Below the pieces are notes generated by a model that worked only from the letters and a program-made list of their open reading frames with translations, did not search any database and was not told where the DNA came from. Both the position numbers and the translations under genes were made by a program. DNA of 64,000 bases from CAVQCJ01 sp963771835 (GTDB lineage: Bacteria; Actinomycetota; Actinomycetes; Prado026), in contig CAVYVA010000001.1 in NCBI GenBank assembly GCA_963771835.1, positions 1,288,474 to 1,352,473 on the forward strand. The letters run 5' to 3'. Position 1 is the stretch's first letter. Each line of letters begins with the position of its first letter. Positions 51,676 through 60,205 of the stretch are shown in pieces.

Positions 51676-52041
51676 TCACAGCGTCTGGCCGAGCCACCAG
51701 CCCGCGTACGCCGCGCCGAGGCCGAGCAGCACACTGGCCGTCACGTTCAGCAGAGCCGCTGCGTACTCGCCGTCCTCGGCCAGCCGCACCGTCTCGAAGC
51801 CGAACGAGCTGAACGTGGTGAACCCCCCGCAGAAACCCGTCCCCACGAGCGCGACCAGCACCGTGCCGCCGTGGCCGGCGGAGGCCCCGAGCAGGACGCC
51901 CAGCACGAGCGACCCGAGGACGTTGATGCCGAACGTCCCCCACGGGAACACGCCTGCGACGCGGCCACGGACGTACTGGTCCAGCAGCCACCGGCTGGGC
52001 GCGCCGAACCCCGCGCCGACCATGACCAGCAGTGCGGTCAC
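51676..52041 (-). CDS. crcB: CrcB fluoride ion channel, subunit 2
   Basis: A 121-residue Fluc channel subunit with four helices and the family motifs GAPSRWLLDQYV, FPWGTFGINVLGSLVLG and GFCGGFTTFSSF. It pairs in an antiparallel dimer with the upstream longer CrcB. The GTG start at 52041 overlaps its stop (GTGA). A CrcB pair side by side is the normal actinobacterial arrangement for a heterodimeric channel. Confidence 0.9.
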   Translation of the reverse strand: MTALLVMVGAGFGAPSRWLLDQYVRGRVAGVFPWGTFGINVLGSLVLGVLLGASAGHGGTVLVALVGTGFCGGFTTFSSFGFETVRLAEDGEYAAALLNVTASVLLGLGAAYAGWWLGQTL

Positions 52042-52634
52042 GCAGCCTCCCCGGCCGGGTCCGGCTGCAGGCGCCGGCCCGTCGCGGCCCGCGCCGCCGC
52101 GATGCCGGCGACGGTCGCGACCAGCCCGGCGACCAGGCTCAGGACCAGGTAGGCGCCGGCGGTGCCGGCCCTGCCGTCGGCCAGCAGCGCCCGGATCTCG
52201 GCCGTGTACGTCGAGAACGTCGTGAACCCGCCGAGCATCCCGACCCCGAGGAACGGGCGGGCGTACCTGCTCGGCCCTCGCACCTCGACCAGGACCACCA
52301 TCAGCGCGCCGAGGAGCAGGCAGCCCAGGACGTTCTCCGTGAACGTCGCCCACGGGAAGCCGGCAGACCCCGGCACCAGCTGGTTGAGGCCGTACCGGGC
52401 CAGACCGCCCAGCGCCCCACCCGCGGCCACCACGGCCACCACGTCCCAGTGCTCCAGCGAGGGCTTGCCCGGAACCACCTCGTCGGCGCCGTCCAGGTCC
52501 GGGTCGACCGGCAGGTGGTGCGCCGGGTGCAGAACCGGGCGCTGAGCCGGGACGCCGGACCCGTCCGGCTCGTCGGGCCGGGCGTCGTCGCCGGACAGCC
52601 GGCCGTCCCCGGGAATGTCGTCGTCCCTGTGCAA
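52038..52634 (-). CDS. crcB: CrcB fluoride ion channel, subunit 1 with N-terminal extension
   Basis: A 198-residue CrcB. Residues 1-60 (DDIPGDGRLSGDDARPDEPD and so on) are an acidic disordered extension, then the channel: GGALGGLARYGLNQLVPGSA, FPWATFTENVLGCLLLG and GMLGGFTTFSTYTAEI near residue 125. The TTG start at 52634 is weak, and a downstream start could remove part of the extension. Transcribed away from the PadR gene. Confidence 0.85.
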   Translation of the reverse strand: MHRDDDIPGDGRLSGDDARPDEPDGSGVPAQRPVLHPAHHLPVDPDLDGADEVVPGKPSLEHWDVVAVVAAGGALGGLARYGLNQLVPGSAGFPWATFTENVLGCLLLGALMVVLVEVRGPSRYARPFLGVGMLGGFTTFSTYTAEIRALLADGRAGTAGAYLVLSLVAGLVATVAGIAAARAATGRRLQPDPAGEAA

Positions 52635-52700
52635 GCGCGCCTCCGCAGACCCGCCGATGCTAACCGGCCCCGACCGCCGCGCCGGGCAGGCGCGAGAGCC

Positions 52701-52728
52701 TTGACACCGACGTAGTAGCGATATATCG
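52701..52728 (+). promoter_or_regulatory. PadR gene promoter with ATATAT palindrome
   Basis: TTGACA at 52701-52706 is a strong -35 box. The perfect palindrome CGATATATCG (52719-52728) covers the expected -10 position 17 bases later, so a protein bound there would block the promoter. PadR proteins usually bind such A/T-rich palindromes in their own promoters. Confidence 0.6.
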
Positions 52729-52761
52729 TCGACACATCATCGACAGAACGGAGATACAACG

Positions 52762-53469
52762 ATGAGTACCGACTTTCCTTTCGAGGCCCCGTGGGCCTGG
52801 CATGGGCGGCAGCACCGGCACCAGCACGGCGCCGGTCGCGCCGAGCAGCGCGACGACCGTCCCGACGACTCCGGCGGGCGGCCCCGCGGGCGCAGCCGGG
52901 GGCGCCGGCACGGCGGCCCGTTCGGGCCGTTCAACCCGGGGTTCGGCCCCGGCGGATTCGGGCCGGGCGGGTTCGGCCCGCGCGGCGGGCGCGCCCGTCG
53001 CGGCGATGTCCGGGCGGCGATCCTCGCGCTGCTCAACGAGGAGCCCATGCACGGGTACCAGCTGATCCAGGAGATCGCCTCCCGCAGCGACGGGGTCTGG
53101 CGTCCGAGCGCCGGCTCGGTCTACCCGGCGCTGTCCCAGCTCGAGGACGAGGGACTCGTCCGGCCGGACGTGCGCGCCGACGAGGAGGGCAGCCGCAAGG
53201 TCTTCACCCTCACCGACGCCGGACGCACGTACGTCGCGGAGCATGCGAGCGAGCTGGCCGAGCCGTGGGACACCGTGACCGGCGGGGTGAGCGATGGCAT
53301 GGCCGACCTCATGGGCCTGATGAAGGAGGTCCACTTCGCGGCGGTCCAGGTCATGCGCAGCGGGGACGCCCAGCGGGTGCAGAAGGCGCAGGCCGTGCTG
53401 GCCGAGACGCGCCGCTCGCTCTACCTGGTGCTGGCCGGCGAGCCCGGCGACGAGCCCGCGCAGGACTGA
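52762..53469 (+). CDS. PadR family transcriptional regulator with Gly/Arg-rich N-terminus
   Basis: A 235-residue PadR regulator. The first 75 residues are a Gly/Pro/Arg/His-rich, disordered extension (GFGPGGFGPGGFGPRGGRARR), then the winged helix: RAAILALLNEEPMHGYQLIQEIA near residue 85-107, SAGSVYPALSQLEDEGLV and SRKVFTLTDAGRTYV. It is a multidrug-type or phenolic-acid type repressor by family. No target gene is coupled to it; the neighbour crcB and cation-exchanger genes are divergent or convergent. Confidence 0.88.
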   Translation: MSTDFPFEAPWAWHGRQHRHQHGAGRAEQRDDRPDDSGGRPRGRSRGRRHGGPFGPFNPGFGPGGFGPGGFGPRGGRARRGDVRAAILALLNEEPMHGYQLIQEIASRSDGVWRPSAGSVYPALSQLEDEGLVRPDVRADEEGSRKVFTLTDAGRTYVAEHASELAEPWDTVTGGVSDGMADLMGLMKEVHFAAVQVMRSGDAQRVQKAQAVLAETRRSLYLVLAGEPGDEPAQD

Positions 53470-53470
53470 G

Positions 53471-54490
53471 TCAGGACAGCTCGACAGCGAGGGCGACCGC
53501 GAACGCTCCGTAGAAGACCGCAGTGCCGGCCACCCAGGCCGGGCGGAGCCGGTTCGCGGCCGCCAGCGTGCGCAGGTAGACGACGGCCGCGAGGGTCGCC
53601 ACAGACGCGGACAGCAGGATCGTGTCGAACTTCCACGGCGTGAACAGCAGGCCGATCCCGGCCGGCACGGTGGCCTGCACCATCATCGAGCCGGCGATGT
53701 TCGCCATGGCCAGTCGCGTCTTGCCCTGCCGGGCCCAGATCACCGCGTTGAGCACCTCAGGCAGCTCGGTGGCGATCGGAGCCAGCAGCAGCGCGACGGC
53801 CGCCGGCGGCAGGCCGAGCTCGGGACCGGCCCACTCCAGCTGGTGGACGAACAGCTGCGAGGCGAGCACCACGACCAGCAGCGCAGCGAGGGTCTGCACG
53901 ATCACGGCCCACCGTGGCGGCGCGCCGTCGCGCCGCCACAGCCGCAGCGAGGCCAGGTCGTCGGCTGAGTGGGCCGGGTCGTCGCCGGACAGCTCGCGCC
54001 GGACGTAGATCCCGTAGCCGGCGAAGAAGAGCAGGCCCAGCCACTGCTTGCCGGTGAAGGCGACCAGCCCGAGCACCATCGCGGTGCCTGCGATGACGAG
54101 GAACCATGTCTGGTCCAGGACGAGCCGGGGCCGGTCCACGTCGGCGAACGGGTCCACGGCGAGCTCTGCGGCCACCCGGCTCCTGCGACGGCGAACCAGC
54201 AGCAGCACCCCCACGACCGCGTACGCGAGGGTGGACAGGACCAGCGGGCCACCCAGCGCCGCGCCGACGCCGATCTCCTTGCCGCCCCGGCCGCCGCCGG
54301 ACAGCACCGCGACGAGCGTGACCACGCTCTCCGGCAGAGCAGTGCCGATGGCGGCCAGCACGGTCCCCACGGCCAGCGTGGCGACACCCAGCTCGACACC
54401 CAGCCACTCGATGGCGTTCACGAAGAACTCGCACGCCACGTAGATCGCCGCCGCGCAGCCGATGAGCAGCAGGACGTGGACGGCGGTCAC
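53471..54490 (-). CDS. sodium/calcium exchanger-type antiporter
   Basis: A 339-residue Na-Ca-type antiporter with two inverted halves. The alpha-repeats show TVLAAIGTALPESVVTLVA near residue 45-60 and LLLAPIATELPEVLNAVIW near 230-245, each with the conserved Glu of the ion site. The loop near residues 110-180 is charged. It would export calcium or exchange monovalent cations. The GTG at 54490 is the likely start. Convergent with the PadR gene, one base between the stops. Confidence 0.87.
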   Translation of the reverse strand: MTAVHVLLLIGCAAAIYVACEFFVNAIEWLGVELGVATLAVGTVLAAIGTALPESVVTLVAVLSGGGRGGKEIGVGAALGGPLVLSTLAYAVVGVLLLVRRRRSRVAAELAVDPFADVDRPRLVLDQTWFLVIAGTAMVLGLVAFTGKQWLGLLFFAGYGIYVRRELSGDDPAHSADDLASLRLWRRDGAPPRWAVIVQTLAALLVVVLASQLFVHQLEWAGPELGLPPAAVALLLAPIATELPEVLNAVIWARQGKTRLAMANIAGSMMVQATVPAGIGLLFTPWKFDTILLSASVATLAAVVYLRTLAAANRLRPAWVAGTAVFYGAFAVALAVELS

Positions 54491-54566
54491 GCGGCGCCAC
54501 TGTACTGACGGATCAGCAAGCGCTGACGGAGCACCGACCGCGGCCGCTCGGTGCCAGGATGCGCGG

Positions 54567-55112
54567 ATGACCTCGACGCTGGACTTCCGCCCGGCGGCCG
54601 ACCATCCCGAGCTGATGGCTCCTGCGGTGGCCCAGGCGCTGCAGGCGCTGCCTGCGCAGCTCGCGACGACCGTCCGGGTGGCGGCCATCGACCCCGACCT
54701 CGCGGACACGGCCGCGTTCTGCGCCGCCTACGGGTTCGCGCCCGAGTCCTCCGCCAACTGCGTCGTCGTCGCCGGGCGACGGGACGGGGTGGAGCGCCAC
54801 GCGGCCTGCGTCGTGCTGGCCACGACCCGGACCGACGTGAACGGGCTCGTCCGCCGCCACCTCGACGTACGCAAGCTGTCCTTCGCTCGGCTGGACGAAG
54901 CCGTCCGGCTCACCGGGATGGAGTTCGGCGGCATCACGGCCCTCGGGCTGCCGGCGGACTGGCCGGTGCTGGTCGACGCCGCCGTCATGACCGTGGAGGA
55001 GGTGCTCATGGGCAGCGGGATCCGCGGCTCCAAGCTGCTGCTGGGACCCCAGGTGCTGGCGGCGCTGCCGGCGGCGCAGGTCCTCGCGGACCTGGGCCGT
55101 CCGCTCGGGTGA
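54567..55112 (+). CDS. YbaK/ProX-type prolyl-tRNA editing domain protein
   Basis: A 181-residue stand-alone editing domain related to YbaK. Conserved items are ESSANCVVVAGRRDGVER near residue 70, VRKLSFARLDEAVRLTGMEFGG near 110 and GITALGLPADWPVLVDA near 135; these form the aminoacyl-pocket that hydrolyses mischarged tRNA such as Cys- or Ala-tRNA(Pro). ATG 54567 is selected; the ribosome site is weak. It is a single gene divergent from the exchanger. Confidence 0.85.
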   Translation: MTSTLDFRPAADHPELMAPAVAQALQALPAQLATTVRVAAIDPDLADTAAFCAAYGFAPESSANCVVVAGRRDGVERHAACVVLATTRTDVNGLVRRHLDVRKLSFARLDEAVRLTGMEFGGITALGLPADWPVLVDAAVMTVEEVLMGSGIRGSKLLLGPQVLAALPAAQVLADLGRPLG

Positions 55113-55198
55113 CCCGCCGCCGGGCCACGCGCCACTCGCGACCCGGCGGCCGGTCACACCCCCGTGGAGTGCGCCCGGCCCAGGGCCCCGGGCCGGAT

Positions 55199-55212
55199 TG
55201 GGAGCGCTCCCG
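55199..55212. promoter_or_regulatory. CebR-type LacI operator
   Basis: TGGGAGCGCTCCCG differs in only the last base from the CebR box TGGGAGCGCTCCCA; the inner 12 bases are a perfect palindrome. It lies 101 bases upstream of the LacI-family gene. Confidence 0.65.
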
Positions 55213-55312
55213 GTCTGTCCACCGTGGCCTGGATCCGGCCGGCTGTCAAGGCTTGCCGGTACCGGTCCGTCGCAGCGGCATGAGCGGCTGAGCGCTCGGG
55301 CATACTCACGCC

Positions 55313-56335
55313 ATGACCTCGCCGGGCCCGCGTCGTCCGCCCACCCTCGAGGAAGTGGCGAAGCACGCCGGCGTCGGCCGCGGCACTGCGTCCCGCGTGG
55401 TGAACGGCGAGAACCACGTCGGCGCGGCGACGAGGGCCAAGGTGCTGCTGGCCGTGGACGAGCTCGGCTACGTGCCCAACCGCGCGGCCCGGGCGCTGGT
55501 CACGCGGCAGACCGAGTCGGTCGCGCTGGTGGTGTCGGAGTCGGACGAGCGGTTCTTCGCCGAGCCGTTCTTCGCGGCCATCGTGCGCGGGGTCAGCGCC
55601 GGTCTGGCCGGGACGCGCTACCGGCTCCTGCTGTCGATCCAGCAGAGCCCGCAGGACCGCAGCCGGATCGAGAGCTACCTGACCCCGCACCACGTCGACG
55701 GCGTCCTGCTGATGTCGCTGCACGGCGACGACCCGTTGCCTCGCATGCTCGAGGACCGCGGCCTGCCCGCGGTGCTCGGCGGCCGGCCGGCCGGCGTCGA
55801 GCCCGCCTGCTACGTCGACGTCGACAACGAGGCCGGGGCGGTGCTCGCCGTCGAGCACCTGCTGCGCGGCGGTCGGCGGACGGTGGCCACCGTGGCCGGT
55901 CCCCAGGACATGTCCGCCGGGGTCGGCCGCCTGGCCGGCTACCGGAAGGCCCTCGCGGCCGCCGGCATCGACGTCGACGAGGAGCTCGTCGCCTACGGCG
56001 ACTTCGGCGAGGACAGCGGAGCAGCCGCCGCGGCCGCCCTGCTCGACCGGCGCCCGGACCTGGACGCGGTGTTCGCCGCGTCCGACCCGATGGCGCTCGG
56101 CGTGCTGCGCACCCTGGCGGCCCGCGGCCGGGAGGTCCCCGGCGACATCGCCGTCGTCGGGTTCGACGACTCCCCGAGCGCCCGGCACTCCTCCCCCGCG
56201 CTGACGACCGTGCACCAGCCGGTCGAGGCGATGGGCCGCGAGATGGTGCGGCTGCTGACCGCGCGGATGGCCGGCGAGCCGGTCGAGTCGCGCGTCGTTC
56301 TCGACCCGCACCTGGTGGTGCGCGAGTCCGGCTAG
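55313..56335 (+). CDS. LacI family transcriptional regulator
   Basis: A 340-residue LacI/GalR repressor. HTH residues 11-60: TLEEVAKHAGVGRGTASRVV and GYVPNRAARAL, followed by two periplasmic-binding-like lobes (ESVALVVSESDERFFAEPFF, VDGVLLMSLHGDDPLP, DIAVVGFDDSPSARHSSPAL). The CebR-like operator 100 bases upstream suggests autoregulation and sensing of a cellobiose- or glucoside-type sugar, but no sugar genes are nearby. ATG 55313 is used. Confidence 0.9.
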   Translation: MTSPGPRRPPTLEEVAKHAGVGRGTASRVVNGENHVGAATRAKVLLAVDELGYVPNRAARALVTRQTESVALVVSESDERFFAEPFFAAIVRGVSAGLAGTRYRLLLSIQQSPQDRSRIESYLTPHHVDGVLLMSLHGDDPLPRMLEDRGLPAVLGGRPAGVEPACYVDVDNEAGAVLAVEHLLRGGRRTVATVAGPQDMSAGVGRLAGYRKALAAAGIDVDEELVAYGDFGEDSGAAAAAALLDRRPDLDAVFAASDPMALGVLRTLAARGREVPGDIAVVGFDDSPSARHSSPALTTVHQPVEAMGREMVRLLTARMAGEPVESRVVLDPHLVVRESG

Positions 56336-56383
56336 GAGTCGCACAGCAAGCGTCCGGTCGCAGCGTCCGGTCGCAGCGTCCGG

Positions 56384-57412
56384 TTACATCGTCGAGCCGG
56401 GCGCCGGCTCGAGGACGAGCGAGTCGGGCTCCGCGACCAGGCACACGCCCGCGTCGGTACCGACCACGCGCAGCGGCCCGGCCAGCGCGGCCAGCAGTCG
56501 CGTCTCGGCCGCCATGGCCGCCGGCGGCCCGGCCATCCGGGTCGTGATCAGCTGGCCGACGACGAGCGCGCCGTCGCCGACCTCGTAACCGCCGTGCAGC
56601 CGGTTCACCCCGGTGCTGCCGCTGACGGTGCCGTCGGCGGCGAAGTCGAGCTCGACCCGCTGGACCGGCGTGGCCCCGATGCGCACCACCTGCCAGCTGC
56701 CGACCAGCTCGACCTCCGCTGTCCCGACCTCCGCTGTCCCGACCTCCGCTGTCCCGACCGGGGCCACGCCGAGACGACGGTCCCCCCGCCAGTACAGGAA
56801 CGCCACGCCGAACATCAGACCGGTCACGAGCACGGCGTTGCCCAGGACGCTCGCGTACCCGTGCACGACGACGTCCAGGAACGGGTACGGGTACCAGCCG
56901 GCGACGGCACCGTGCACGAGCGTGTACGCGAAGTACAGCACCGGCCAGACCAGCGCCAGCCAGGCGGTGCGACGGTCGATGCGGTGCCGGGGTCCGTAGC
57001 CGAACCACGCGAGGACGACGAGGGCGGGGCTCGCGTAGTGCAGCCCGATGTCGGCGACGGCGGGCGCGCCGCTCAGGTCCTGCAGCGGCGCAAGCACCGT
57101 GAGGTAGACGACCCCGGTGACCGTGATTCCCAGCAGCGCGTCCAGCCGGACCACCCGCCACATCGGGCCGTCGCGGTCCGGCCGCAGCGCGAGGGCGACC
57201 GCGCTGACCGCCACGAGCAGGTTGGACTGGATCGTGAAGTAGCTCGCGAGGTCGACCAGGCGAGCGCCGATCGGGCCGACCCCGTGGCGGACGACCAGCG
57301 CGACCTGCAGGACCAGCGCGGCGATCACCACGACCGCAGTCGCGCCGTGCACCAGGTGGGCGGCGGCCGCGCCCCGCCAGCCGGTCACCCGGCCGCCCGG
57401 TGTCGTGCTCAC
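56384..57412 (-). CDS. Pr6Pr-type membrane protein fused to a META domain
   Basis: A 342-residue fusion. Residues 10-225 have about six helices with YFTIQSNLLVAVSAVALAL and VYFAYTLVHGAVAGWYPYPF, the Pr6Pr family pattern. A linker of three VGTAE units follows (15-bp DNA repeat at about 56716-56760), then a META/HslJ-type domain: GSWQVVRIGATPVQRVELDF and STGVNRLHGGYEVGDG. The combination is not one I have met. The GTG start at 57412 gives STTPGGRVTG. Confidence 0.75.
   Translation of the reverse strand: MSTTPGGRVTGWRGAAAAHLVHGATAVVVIAALVLQVALVVRHGVGPIGARLVDLASYFTIQSNLLVAVSAVALALRPDRDGPMWRVVRLDALLGITVTGVVYLTVLAPLQDLSGAPAVADIGLHYASPALVVLAWFGYGPRHRIDRRTAWLALVWPVLYFAYTLVHGAVAGWYPYPFLDVVVHGYASVLGNAVLVTGLMFGVAFLYWRGDRRLGVAPVGTAEVGTAEVGTAEVELVGSWQVVRIGATPVQRVELDFAADGTVSGSTGVNRLHGGYEVGDGALVVGQLITTRMAGPPAAMAAETRLLAALAGPLRVVGTDAGVCLVAEPDSLVLEPAPGSTM
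56716..56760. repeat. 15-bp tandem repeat in the fusion linker
   Basis: CCTCCGCTGTCCCGA occurs three times in a row, coding VGTAE on the minus strand, between the membrane domain and the META domain. Confidence 0.85.
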
Positions 57413-57449
57413 CGTGCGCAGGCTAGTGGCCGCACCTGGGCCGCGCAGA

Positions 57450-57464
57450 CTTTCGAATCGAAAG
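57450..57464. promoter_or_regulatory. palindrome CTTTCGAATCGAAAG in front of the aminotransferase operon
   Basis: Seven-base arms around one A pair perfectly. It sits 46 bases before the aminotransferase start and just upstream of TTGACA at 57475. It is a plausible operator for the Lrp/AsnC regulator coded by the third gene of the operon. Confidence 0.5.
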
Positions 57465-57509
57465 CGACCACCCCTTGACAGGTTGCGGATCGACGGCCAG
57501 GGTCCGGGC

Positions 57510-58889
57510 ATGACCACGATCGACCGCCCCCTCCTGCACGCCCTCATCGAGCGCGAGCGCGCCTCGTACGCGGCCGCACACCCCCGCTCGCGCGCGCTCT
57601 TCGACGCCGCCGGTCACCTGTTCGGGCGGGTGCCCATGACGTGGATGGCCAAGTGGAGCGGCGGGTTCCCGCTCTACCTGGACACCGCCTCCGGCAACCG
57701 CATCACCGACGTCGACGGGCTCGAGTACGTCGACTTCGCGCTCGGCGACACCGGCGCGATGGCCGGCCACAGCCCGAAGGCCACCGTGCAGGCGGTGGTC
57801 GAGCGCATGGGCGAGCAGGGCGGGATCACCACCATGCTGCCCACGGCGGAGGCGGAGTGGGTCGGGGCCGAGCTGACCCGCAGGTTCGGGCTGCCGCTGT
57901 GGTCGTTCACGCTGACCGCGACCGACGCGAACCGCTGGGCGCTCAGGCTCGCCCGCCTGGCCACCGGCCGGTCGAAGATCCTGACGTTCGCGTACTGCTA
58001 CCACGGCTCCGTCGACGAGGCGTTCGCGGTGCCCGGCCCGGACGGCGAGGCCGTCGAACGGCCCGGCAACGCCGGTGCGCCCGTCCCGGTCGCGATGACC
58101 TCGCGGGTCGCCGAGTTCAACGACCTGGCCGGCGTCGAGCGCCAGCTCGCGCACGGCGACGTCGCCGCGATCCTCACCGAGCCGGCGCTGACGAACATCG
58201 GCATCGTGCTGCCCGAGCCCGGGTTCATGGCCGGCCTGCGCGAGCTGGCCACGAAGTACGGCGCACTGCTGATCATCGACGAGACGCACACGATCTCGGC
58301 CGGGGCGGGCGGGGCCACCCGCGAGTGGGGGCTGCGGCCGGACATCTTCGTCATCGGCAAGAGCATCGGCGGCGGGATCCCCAGCGGTGCGTACGGCATC
58401 ACCGAGAAGCTCGCGCACGACATCGGGGCGCACCCGGAGGCCGACCTCGTCGACGTGGGCGGCGTGGGCGGCACGCTCGCCGGCAACGCGCTGTCCGTGG
58501 CCGCCATGCGGGCCACGCTCGAGCACGTCCTCACCGACGAGGCGTTCGCCGGCATGACCGACCTGGCCACATCGTTCACCCGCGGCGTCCAGGACGCGAT
58601 CGACGCGCACCACCTGCGCTGGTCGGTCAGCCAGCTCGGTGCCCGCTCCGAGTACCGGTTCGCGTCGCCGGCGCCGCGCAACGGCACCGAGGCGGCAGCC
58701 GCGACCGACGACGTGCTCGACGAGTACCTGCACCTGTACCTGGTCAACCGTGGCGTGCTCATCACCCCGTTCCACAACATGGCGCTGATGAGCCCGGACA
58801 CCCGGCAGGAGGACGTCGACCGGCACACCCGGCTGTTCGCCGGAGCCGTCGCCGACCTGGTCGGCGACGCCGCAGCGGCCGAGGGCTGA
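57510..58889 (+). CDS. class III aminotransferase (GSA-aminomutase-like)
   Basis: A 459-residue PLP aminotransferase. The PLP lysine is in FVIGKSIGGGIPSGAYG near residue 290, the pyridine Asp in LLIIDETHTISAG near 255, and GHSPKATVQAV near 85 is typical of the glutamate-semialdehyde aminomutase/omega-transaminase branch. The substrate is likely a beta- or omega-amino acid. The following SDR and Lrp genes, with overlaps of a few bases, form one operon. ATG 57510 lies 30 bases after TTGACA, so the transcript may be leaderless. Confidence 0.85.
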   Translation: MTTIDRPLLHALIERERASYAAAHPRSRALFDAAGHLFGRVPMTWMAKWSGGFPLYLDTASGNRITDVDGLEYVDFALGDTGAMAGHSPKATVQAVVERMGEQGGITTMLPTAEAEWVGAELTRRFGLPLWSFTLTATDANRWALRLARLATGRSKILTFAYCYHGSVDEAFAVPGPDGEAVERPGNAGAPVPVAMTSRVAEFNDLAGVERQLAHGDVAAILTEPALTNIGIVLPEPGFMAGLRELATKYGALLIIDETHTISAGAGGATREWGLRPDIFVIGKSIGGGIPSGAYGITEKLAHDIGAHPEADLVDVGGVGGTLAGNALSVAAMRATLEHVLTDEAFAGMTDLATSFTRGVQDAIDAHHLRWSVSQLGARSEYRFASPAPRNGTEAAAATDDVLDEYLHLYLVNRGVLITPFHNMALMSPDTRQEDVDRHTRLFAGAVADLVGDAAAAEG

Positions 58890-58893
58890 GCCC

Positions 58894-59688
58894 GTGCTCC
58901 CAGCCGCCCTCGACCTGACCGGCCGGGTCGCGCTGGTGACCGGCGCGGGCTCTGCCGACGGCATCGGGTTCGCCTGCGCGCGGATCCTGGCCGCGCTGGG
59001 CGCGGACGTCACGGTCACCTCGACCACGGACCGGGTGTACGCGCGGGCGGCTGAGCTCGCCGCGTCCTCCGGGCGGCGGACCCACGGCGCGATCGCCGAC
59101 CTCACCGACGCCGACCAGGTCACGGCCGTGGTCGACGGGACCCGCGCGACGCTCGGCCCGGTCACCGTGCTTGTGAACAACGCGGGCATGACCGGCGTCG
59201 GGGTGCCCGCGGCCGCACTGGGCAACGGCGCCATCGGCGACGTGTCGGTGCAGGGCTGGGAGGACTCGTTGCGCCGCAACGTCGGTACCGCCTTCCTGAC
59301 CACCCGCGCCGCGCTGCCCGACATGCGGGCCGGCGGCTGGGGACGCGTCGTCATGGTCGCCTCGGTCACCGGACCGGTGATGGCGATGCGCGACAACGTG
59401 GCGTACGCGTCGGCGAAGGCCGCGATGGTCGGGCTTGCCCGCGCGGTGGCGCTCGACGCGGCGGCCGACGGCGTCACGGTCAACGCGGTCGCGCCCGGCT
59501 GGATCGCCACCGCCAGCCAGGAGGACGACGAGGTCCGCCAGGGCCGCGCGACGCCGCTGGGCCGCAGCGGGCAGCCCGACGAGGTGGCCGCGCTGGTGGC
59601 CTTCCTGTGCAGCCCGGGTGCGGCCTACGTCACCGGTCAGTGCATCGCCGTGGACGGCGGCAACAGCATCGCCGAGGAACGTGGGTGA
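58894..59688 (+). CDS. short-chain dehydrogenase/reductase
   Basis: A 264-residue SDR. VALVTGAGSADGIGFA near residue 12 is the cofactor loop (with an unusual SADGIGF), NNAGMTG near 90, Ser in VVMVASVTGP near 150, and the catalytic Tyr and Lys in YASAKAAMVG near 170. It probably oxidises or reduces the product of the aminotransferase encoded upstream (4 bases away). GTG 58894 is the start. Confidence 0.85.
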   Translation: MLPAALDLTGRVALVTGAGSADGIGFACARILAALGADVTVTSTTDRVYARAAELAASSGRRTHGAIADLTDADQVTAVVDGTRATLGPVTVLVNNAGMTGVGVPAAALGNGAIGDVSVQGWEDSLRRNVGTAFLTTRAALPDMRAGGWGRVVMVASVTGPVMAMRDNVAYASAKAAMVGLARAVALDAAADGVTVNAVAPGWIATASQEDDEVRQGRATPLGRSGQPDEVAALVAFLCSPGAAYVTGQCIAVDGGNSIAEERG

Positions 59689-59695
59689 CCCGGTG

Positions 59696-60205
59696 ATGAG
59701 CGCGACGACCGGCGCACCGCTCGACCACGTCGACCGCCAGCTGCTGCGCATGCTGCAGGTGGACGGCCGCGTCTCGTACGCCGCGATGGCCGTCGCGGTC
59801 GGGCTGTCGGCGCCGGCCATAAGGCTGCGCGTGCAGCGCCTCGCCGATGCCGGCGTGCTGCAGGTCGTCGCCGTCACCGACCCGATCGCCCTCGGGTACC
59901 CCGTGATGGCGATGGTCGCGATCACCACCAGCGGCGACGTGCGGCAGGTCGCCGACGCCGTCGCGGCGATCGACAACGTCATCTACCTCGTGCTCACGAC
60001 CGGGGTGCAGGACCTGCTCGCCGAGCTCGTCTGCCGGTCGAACGACGAGCTCTTCGACGTCGTCAACGAGCAGATCCGGCACGTGCCGGGCGTCATCGGC
60101 ACCTCGGTGTCGCCCTACTTCGGCATCCACACGCAACGGTTCACCTGGGGGGTCCCCGACCCCGGCGCGGAGGGGCTGTCCGCGCCGGGGTCGGTCGGCC
60201 GCTAG
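59696..60205 (+). CDS. Lrp/AsnC family transcriptional regulator
   Basis: A 169-residue Lrp-type regulator. HTH: LDHVDRQLLRMLQVDGRVSY and SAPAIRLRVQRLADAGVLQ (residues 10-55), then the ligand-binding RAM domain (VMAMVAITTSGDVRQVADAV and VYLVLTTGVQDLLAELVC-like strands). It shares the operon with aminotransferase and SDR, and the palindrome upstream of the operon is its probable site. ATG 59696 chosen; GTG 59681 would overlap the SDR stop. Confidence 0.88.
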   Translation: MSATTGAPLDHVDRQLLRMLQVDGRVSYAAMAVAVGLSAPAIRLRVQRLADAGVLQVVAVTDPIALGYPVMAMVAITTSGDVRQVADAVAAIDNVIYLVLTTGVQDLLAELVCRSNDELFDVVNEQIRHVPGVIGTSVSPYFGIHTQRFTWGVPDPGAEGLSAPGSVGR

